Notes under the pieces: model-generated
Databases searched by the model: none
Told to the model about the DNA's origin: nothing
What the model saw: only the letters and a program-made list of their open reading frames with translations
Shown: in pieces, positions 58,746 to 64,000 of the stretch
Layout of the letters: each line of letters opens with the position of its first letter
Position numbering within the stretch: position 1 is the stretch's first letter
From: an uncultured Lachnospiraceae bacterium
GTDB taxonomy: Bacteria > Bacillota > Clostridia > Lachnospirales > Lachnospiraceae
Assembly: GCA_910583965.1 (NCBI GenBank)
Contig: CAJUAE010000003.1
Span: forward strand, 31,024 to 95,023
DNA: 64,000 nt
Reading direction: 5' to 3'
Translations under genes and position numbers: made by a program

Positions 58746-61106
58746 GTGACAGATGAGAAACAGACAAGAACAGGAGCATATGAGGACTCCCTTATTATAA
58801 ATGGAAGTAAAGCTCGACCCAGAAAAACAGATGAACGAAAAATCGAATATATTAAAGAATTTCAAAGCCCCGATGATTTATATCAGGGGCTTATTCGGCG
58901 TGTGCACAAATACCACCCATCTGATGATATCTCAATGATTGACAAAGCATATAAAACGGCGTGTATTGCACACAAAGATCAGGTAAGAAAATCAGGGGAA
59001 CCATATATTGTTCATCCATTGTGCGTGGCAATTATCCTTGCGGATTTGGAACTTGATAAAGAGACGATTATTGCAGGACTTTTACATGATGTTGTTGAAG
59101 ACACAATTATGACAAATGAGGAGTTAAAAGAAAAGTTTGGACCAGATGTAGAGCTTCTCGTTGACGGTGTTACGAAGTTAGAACAATTACAATACACAGG
59201 GGATTCTGCGCCAGACCGACTGACAAGCCGCGAGGAACTTCAGGCGGAGAATTTACGAAAGATGTTTCTTGCAATGACAAAAGACATTCGTGTGATATTG
59301 ATTAAGCTTGCAGACCGTCTGCATAATATGCGGACATTGAAATATAAATCTCCTGAGAGTCAAAAGCGTATTGCACGAGAGACTCTTGATATTTATTCGC
59401 CGCTTGCAGAGCGACTTGGTATTTCCAAGATTAAGATTGAACTGGATGATCTTTCTTTAAAGTATTTGGAAACAGAAGCTTACTATGATTTGGTGGAAAA
59501 GATAGCATTGCGAAAAGATGCGCGCGAAAAGTATGTGCAGGATATTGTGGATGAGGTGACAGAGCATATAACAGATGCGGGAATTGACGCTCAAATTGAT
59601 GGAAGGGTGAAACATTTTTTTAGTATCTACAAGAAAATGAAAAATCAGGGAAAAACGATTGACCAAATTTTTGATTTGTTTGCAGTGCGCATTATTGTTG
59701 ATTCTGTCAAGGATTGTTATGCAGCACTGGGTGTGATTCATGAGATGTATAAGCCAATGCCTGGGCGTTTCAAGGACTATATTGCAATGCCTAAAGCAAA
59801 TATGTACCAATCGCTGCACACAACACTGGTTGGTTCAATGGGAGTGCCATTTGAGATACAGATTCGTACATTTGAGATGCACAGGGTTGCGGAGTATGGT
59901 ATCGCTGCACATTGGAAATATAAGGAAGCAAGTGATGGCAAGGTTTCGAGCGGCGGTGAGGAGGAAAAACTGGCTTGGCTTAGTCAGATTCTTGAGTGGC
60001 AGAAAGACACTTCCGACAATAAAGAGTTTATGAAACTCTTAAAGAGTGATTTGGATTTATTTTCGGATCATGTGTATTGTTTTACTCCGGCCGGAGATGT
60101 AAAAAATTTACCTGCTGGTTCTACTCCAATTGATTTTGCATATAGTGTCCACAGTGCAGTTGGCAATAAGATGATAGGTGCTAGAGTAAATGGTAAGCTT
60201 GTCACAATCGACTATCAGATTAATAATGGTGATTGTATTGAGATTATGACTTCTCAGAACTCTAAAGGACCAAGCCGTGACTGGCTGAATATTGTCAAAT
60301 CATCACAGGCAAAAAATAAGATTTCGCAGTGGTTTAAGAGTGAACTCAAAGAAGATAATATTATCAAAGGAAAAGAACTTTTCCAGAATTATTGTAAGTC
60401 CAAAAGTGTTAATACGACGGAAATTTTAACAGCAGAGTTACAAAGAGCTGTAATGCACAAGTATGGTTTTAACGATTGGGATGCAGTGCTTGCTGCAATT
60501 GGGCATGGTGCGCTCAAGGAAGGGCAAGTTGTCAACCGTATGCAGGAACTATACGCAAAAGAGCATAAGAAACAGGCAACTGACGAGGAACTTATCGCAC
60601 AAATACAAGAAAATAATGCCAATAAACAGATTAGGCCTAAGGGAAAAACTGGTATCACAGTGAAAGGAATTCATGATGTAGCAGTGCGGTTTTCACGCTG
60701 TTGTGCACCAGTACCCGGCGATGAGATTGTTGGATTTATCACGCGAGGACGCGGTGTTTCTATTCATAGGACAGACTGTATTAATATTATGAGTTTGTCA
60801 GATTTGGACCGTTCCAGATTGATTGACGCGGAGTGGCAGCCGGAGGAAGCAGCGGAGCGAAAAGAAAAATATTTGACAGAAATTGTGATATATGCTCAAA
60901 ACAGAAGCGGTTTGCTAGCTGATATCACAAAGACATTGACAGAGAAAAATATTGATATTCGTTCTGTGAATACCAGAACCAATAAACAGAATATCGCATC
61001 GATTGCAATGACTTTTGAGATAACTTGTAGGGAAGAACTACAAATGATTGTCGATAAGTTGCGGTTGATTGATAGTGTGATTGATATTGAAAGGACAACA
61101 GGATGA
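58746..61106 (+). CDS. relA: GTP pyrophosphokinase / (p)ppGpp synthetase-hydrolase
   Basis: This is a long RelA/SpoT (Rel) protein that makes and degrades the alarmone (p)ppGpp. Domains in order: HD hydrolase (about 60-190, with GLLHDVVEDT and the intact HD pair), synthetase (about 230-350, PGRFKDYIAMPKANMYQSLH), TGS (about 435-495, DFAYSVHSAVGNKM), a zinc-finger/RIS region with RCCAPVPGD and a C-terminal ACT domain. Both catalytic halves look functional. 786 residues is a little longer than Bacillus RelA (734). The start is GTG at 58746, with a weak site. Confidence 0.96.
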   Translation: MTDEKQTRTGAYEDSLIINGSKARPRKTDERKIEYIKEFQSPDDLYQGLIRRVHKYHPSDDISMIDKAYKTACIAHKDQVRKSGEPYIVHPLCVAIILADLELDKETIIAGLLHDVVEDTIMTNEELKEKFGPDVELLVDGVTKLEQLQYTGDSAPDRLTSREELQAENLRKMFLAMTKDIRVILIKLADRLHNMRTLKYKSPESQKRIARETLDIYSPLAERLGISKIKIELDDLSLKYLETEAYYDLVEKIALRKDAREKYVQDIVDEVTEHITDAGIDAQIDGRVKHFFSIYKKMKNQGKTIDQIFDLFAVRIIVDSVKDCYAALGVIHEMYKPMPGRFKDYIAMPKANMYQSLHTTLVGSMGVPFEIQIRTFEMHRVAEYGIAAHWKYKEASDGKVSSGGEEEKLAWLSQILEWQKDTSDNKEFMKLLKSDLDLFSDHVYCFTPAGDVKNLPAGSTPIDFAYSVHSAVGNKMIGARVNGKLVTIDYQINNGDCIEIMTSQNSKGPSRDWLNIVKSSQAKNKISQWFKSELKEDNIIKGKELFQNYCKSKSVNTTEILTAELQRAVMHKYGFNDWDAVLAAIGHGALKEGQVVNRMQELYAKEHKKQATDEELIAQIQENNANKQIRPKGKTGITVKGIHDVAVRFSRCCAPVPGDEIVGFITRGRGVSIHRTDCINIMSLSDLDRSRLIDAEWQPEEAAERKEKYLTEIVIYAQNRSGLLADITKTLTEKNIDIRSVNTRTNKQNIASIAMTFEITCREELQMIVDKLRLIDSVIDIERTTG

Positions 61107-61107
61107 T

Positions 61108-61743
61108 ATGGCGGATTTAAAGGTAAAGAGAAGGGTACTTAGTGCCTGTCAGACAAATTGCTACTATGTGTACAGAGAAGGGGCAGATGAGATTGTGATA
61201 ATCGATCCAGGCGACAATGGGGAGATTGTATATGATGATGTGAAAAGTCTTGGTTTTAAGAAGATAGCCGGTATTTTGCTGACACATGGTCACGGAGACC
61301 ATACGGGCGGCGCCTTGAAACTCAAGGAACTCAGCGGTGCAAAAATTTATGCCCATGAGGATGAAGCTGAGATTTTAAAAGACCCTGAGAAAAATTTGTC
61401 AGGTTGGTTTGGCAAGGCTTATGGTTTTGATGCGGATGAGTATTTTCACGATAAACAGACCTTTTCTATGGCAGGAGTGGAGTTTGAAGTGCTTCATACA
61501 CCAGGACACACAAAAGGTGGATGCTGTTTTTATGTTGCTGAAGACAAAACGCTGTTTTGTGGGGATACCATTTTTAATGAATCTGTTGGAAGGACTGACT
61601 TCTATTCGGGTTCTATGCGTCAGTTGGGGGACTCAATTCGCGAGCGAATTATGACACTTCCCGATGACGTGAAACTTTATTCAGGACACGGAGATGCAAC
61701 AACTGTCGGATATGAGAGAAAATATAATCCATGCTTAGGATAG
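61108..61743 (+). CDS. Metallo-beta-lactamase-fold hydrolase (glyoxalase II-like)
   Basis: This is an MBL-fold protein of about 211 residues. The metal ligands are visible: THGHGDHTGG (about 61-70), HTPGHTKGG (His) and CGDTIF (Asp), followed by a final SGHGDATTVG. This short form is often labelled hydroxyacylglutathione hydrolase, but in this group of bacteria without glutathione the true substrate is uncertain. The ATG at 61108 follows the relA stop by one base. The relA-MBL-HemZ order recurs in Lachnospiraceae. Confidence 0.9.
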   Translation: MADLKVKRRVLSACQTNCYYVYREGADEIVIIDPGDNGEIVYDDVKSLGFKKIAGILLTHGHGDHTGGALKLKELSGAKIYAHEDEAEILKDPEKNLSGWFGKAYGFDADEYFHDKQTFSMAGVEFEVLHTPGHTKGGCCFYVAEDKTLFCGDTIFNESVGRTDFYSGSMRQLGDSIRERIMTLPDDVKLYSGHGDATTVGYERKYNPCLG

Positions 61744-61778
61744 GCATGGATTTTTTTGCGGTGAACTGGAGGATAAAA

Positions 61779-62159
61779 ATGTTTATCAATGATTTAAATT
61801 GTTGTCATGAATACCTAGATTATGAGGAATACGAGCAGCAAATCCGGCAAATACTGTACGCAGATCAGGACAATGAGATTCATCTTTATCATGAGGAAAG
61901 TACAGACGATCCCTGTGCACTCTCTATTCTGGTCAAAGGCCGGCAGGCTGTCGTGAATTATTTTTCCGAGGACAATGAGGAGATTTTTGCATCCATAGGC
62001 GACCTTGTACGGGAAGATGATTTTCGCTGGCAAATTGGTGGGAATGATTATTCTGTGGCGGGATATCAGATACTTTCCATTGAAAAGGCACTGCAATGTG
62101 CTTCAGCATTTTTTCATACACAGAAAAAACCGTCCTGTATTGAGTGGGAAGAGTTGTGA
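61779..62159 (+). CDS. Small hypothetical protein, possibly immunity-protein-like
   Basis: The 126-residue acidic protein has no signal peptide or membrane segment. The middle (CALSILVKGRQAVVNYFSED) resembles beta-strand patterns of Imm1-type immunity proteins, but the likeness is weak. The ATG at 61779 is preferred because GGAGG precedes it by six bases; a longer frame overlaps the MBL gene. It sits between the MBL gene and hemZ and is probably co-transcribed with them. Function unknown. Confidence 0.6.
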   Translation: MFINDLNCCHEYLDYEEYEQQIRQILYADQDNEIHLYHEESTDDPCALSILVKGRQAVVNYFSEDNEEIFASIGDLVREDDFRWQIGGNDYSVAGYQILSIEKALQCASAFFHTQKKPSCIEWEEL

Positions 62160-62195
62160 TTTGTATGCGTACTAAAGTACATAAGGAGTATAGAG

Positions 62196-63641
62196 ATGAT
62201 ACATGTATATACAAACAGAGAAAATTATCAATATGATCTGCATGCGCTGCTGAAATCATTTTATCCTGAGCACGATGTGAGGGTGTATGCAGCAGAGGCG
62301 CAGGAGGAACATCAAGACGGCGAAAAGCAAGTAATTGTACAGCTTTTCAATGACAGCATAAACGTCATACTTGACATAGATGTCAGAAAAGAGTATGTGC
62401 ACACTTATAAAAATGACACAGATGTCACAAAAAAGGAGTGCAAACTTTCGATATATCATGATTTGTGTGACTATACAGGAAAGACACTTCCGTGGGGAAA
62501 CCTAACAGGTATCCGTCCGACGAAGCTCGCTATGGGAATGCTTGCAGAGGGCAAAGAAGATGCGGAGATTGTAGCATGGCTAAAAGCGGCACACGCTATC
62601 AGTGATGAGAAAGCGCTGTTAAGCCTCGACATTGCCAGACGCGAGAAAGCAATCCTTGACAGGCTTCACTACGAGGACGGTTATAGCCTCTATATCGGCA
62701 TTCCGTTCTGCCCAACAACATGCCTGTATTGTTCATTTACGTCCTATCCCATCGCGGTGTGGCGCAAGCGGGTAGAAGAATACTTGCAGGCACTATTTCA
62801 GGAAATTGATTTTGTTGTGGAAACATATAAGAACAAAATTTTAGACACAGTTTATATTGGCGGTGGTACGCCTACGACGTTGGAGGCGGCAGAGCTGGAC
62901 AGGTTGTTACAGTATGTGCGCAACCAGTTTGATTTTCAGCAGGTGACGGAATTTACTGTGGAAGCAGGGCGAGCAGACAGCATCACAAGAGAAAAACTTG
63001 CTGCGCTAAAAAAGAATGGCGTGACTCGCATTTCAGTGAATCCGCAAACCATGAAAGATGAGACTCTAAAATATATTGGCAGACAACATACTGTGACGCA
63101 GGTAAAAGATGCGTTTTGGATGGCGCGTGAAGCGGGGTTTGATAATATTAACATGGATATTATTTTAGGACTTCCAGGAGAATTAGAAACCGACGTGCAG
63201 CATACAATTGATGAGATTACACAATTAAATCCAGACAGTCTGACAGTACATTCACTTGCAATCAAGCGCGCCTCAAAACTTAGTCAGTGGATTGAGGAAA
63301 ACGGTATCACAGCGCTTCACAATACAGATAATACGATGGAAATCGCGCAGAGAGGTGCATATGCATTGAATATGAAGCCATATTATCTCTATCGGCAGAA
63401 AAATATGTCTGGGAATTTTGAAAATGTTGGATATGCCAGAGAAGGGAAGTATGGAATTTATAATATTTTGATTATGGAGGAAAAGCAGACCATAGTTGCC
63501 TGCGGAGCCGGGAGCGTGTCGAAAAGGGTGTACCCTGACGGACGCATTGAGCGAAGCGAGAATGTCAAGGATGTTTCCCAATATATCGAGAGAATCGGGG
63601 AAATGATTGAGCGCAAAAAGCATCTTTTGAGCGATTGCTGA
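62196..63641 (+). CDS. hemZ: Coproporphyrinogen dehydrogenase HemZ (radical SAM)
   Basis: HemZ is a radical SAM enzyme of the oxygen-independent coproporphyrinogen oxidase group. The N-terminal HemZ-specific domain (about 1-155) is followed by the radical SAM core with CPTTCLYCSF (CxxxCxxC, about 172-181), GGGTPTTL and the HemN-type region. The 481 residues fit HemZ rather than HemN/HemW. Whether it really makes heme precursors in a strict anaerobe is open. AAGGAG precedes the start. Confidence 0.92.
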   Translation: MIHVYTNRENYQYDLHALLKSFYPEHDVRVYAAEAQEEHQDGEKQVIVQLFNDSINVILDIDVRKEYVHTYKNDTDVTKKECKLSIYHDLCDYTGKTLPWGNLTGIRPTKLAMGMLAEGKEDAEIVAWLKAAHAISDEKALLSLDIARREKAILDRLHYEDGYSLYIGIPFCPTTCLYCSFTSYPIAVWRKRVEEYLQALFQEIDFVVETYKNKILDTVYIGGGTPTTLEAAELDRLLQYVRNQFDFQQVTEFTVEAGRADSITREKLAALKKNGVTRISVNPQTMKDETLKYIGRQHTVTQVKDAFWMAREAGFDNINMDIILGLPGELETDVQHTIDEITQLNPDSLTVHSLAIKRASKLSQWIEENGITALHNTDNTMEIAQRGAYALNMKPYYLYRQKNMSGNFENVGYAREGKYGIYNILIMEEKQTIVACGAGSVSKRVYPDGRIERSENVKDVSQYIERIGEMIERKKHLLSDC

Positions 63642-63705
63642 TTGGATTTCTAAAAGGAAAATAATTGGGTAGGAAGGCATGAATGGGTACTAAAAATATC
63701 CAAAA

Positions 63706-63883
63706 GTGCAACATAAGTGCAACAAATTTCTGTTGAATAATATGTAATAATACTTCATATTATATTTTTTGCTCGATGTGCAACAAATAATTTAGTGGTG
63801 TCAGTAGCACCACCCAAAGGACATTTCAAATAACAATGAAATGTCCTTTTTTTGCGCACTTTTGACGGTTTTAAGGTGCAACA
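63706..63883. repeat. Four GTGCAACA direct repeats with hairpins
   Basis: GTGCAACA occurs at 63706, 63717, 63778 and 63876, usually continuing as AAT. A GTGGTG/CACCAC hairpin (63795-63813) and a terminator lie between the last two. The repeats may be protein binding sites (operator or recombinase) of the gene starting at 63951 or of something beyond the window. Confidence 0.5.
63816..63854 (+). terminator. Strong intrinsic terminator
   Basis: AAAGGACATTTCA and TGAAATGTCCTTT form a perfect 13-bp stem with an eight-base loop and a T-run (63847-63853). Confidence 0.9.
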
Positions 63884-63950
63884 AATGTATTTGAGGAAGC
63901 TGCGTTAGCAACTGTCAATCATTCATTAAAGAAAATTGGAGGAAAGAAGC

Positions 63951-64000
63951 ATGAGTAGTAGTACAGCGTTAGGAGCAGAGAAAGCGATTATTTTTATCAG
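63951..64000 (+). CDS. Start of an unidentified gene (truncated by the window)
   Basis: An ATG at 63951 stands behind GGAGGAAAGAAGC, a strong ribosome binding site, and is followed by 16 open codons (MSSSTALGAEKAIIFI). Nothing more can be said about the product. Confidence 0.55.
   Translation, partial: MSSSTALGAEKAIIFI

Overview
The window looks like a chromosome segment of a low-GC, spore-forming Gram-positive bacterium of the Clostridia, most likely a member of the Lachnospiraceae. The grounds are a complete spoIIIA operon and spoIVA, a tyrosine T-box in front of tyrS, the Firmicute cluster yqhY-nusB-xseAB-ispA-dxs-tlyA-nadK-argR-recN, HemZ, a CsoR/CopA copper module, AT-rich spacers with strong GGAGG ribosome binding sites, and many lipoproteins. 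No rRNA, tRNA, prophage, insertion sequence or CRISPR array is visible.

Layout. 1-1335: the end of a sodium-dependent symporter and a convergent sugar-type acetyltransferase. 1740-7082: spoIIIAA-AH with a good sigma-E-like promoter, but split by two repeat-like insertions (AC/AD and AG/AH). 7435-10339: prfC and a transglutaminase lipoprotein. 10654-19763: Asp23-like gene, nusB, xseA, xseB, ispA, dxs, tlyA, nadK, argR and recN, an essentially continuous housekeeping run (RNA processing, DNA repair, isoprenoids, NADP, arginine control). 20009-21445: a tiny soluble chemoreceptor-like protein and a secreted protein. 21926-26531: a lipoprotein adaptor and an RND pump. 26693-31379: asnA, divergent from csoR, and copA whose C-terminus carries a CopZ-like domain with its own start signals. 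31605-36015: a small lipoprotein resembling a protease propeptide, followed by a large secreted subtilase. 36025-37679: T-box and tyrS. 37883-39073: PRPP synthetase (reverse). 39381-43790: DUF512 protein, der, plsY, gpsA. 43802-47322: an FGE-like protein, a MoxR ATPase, a VWA protein and a Cys-rich protein placed between gpsA and spoIVA. 47587-50068: spoIVA and an XRE regulator. 50330-57941: nucleoside salvage (PNP, cytidine deaminase), a membrane MutS paralogue, a heterodimeric ABC exporter and a lipoprotein. 58082-63641: apt, relA, a metallo-beta-lactamase-fold hydrolase, a small hypothetical gene and hemZ. 63951 onward: the first codons of another gene.

The spacers are unusually rich in small dispersed structures. 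At least one hairpin-bearing MITE-like family recurs (7125-7267, 19772-19919, 21494-21690 and probably 6021-6190); a second family occurs at 10460-10580 and 39116-39230; and a hairpin plus G-run leader, which seems to supply the Shine-Dalgarno sequence, sits directly before three unrelated genes (copA, the DUF512 gene and a lipoprotein gene). The most promising biology is the propeptide-like lipoprotein/subtilase pair, the probable internal initiation in copA that would release a free copper chaperone, and the hairpin-RBS leader cassettes.
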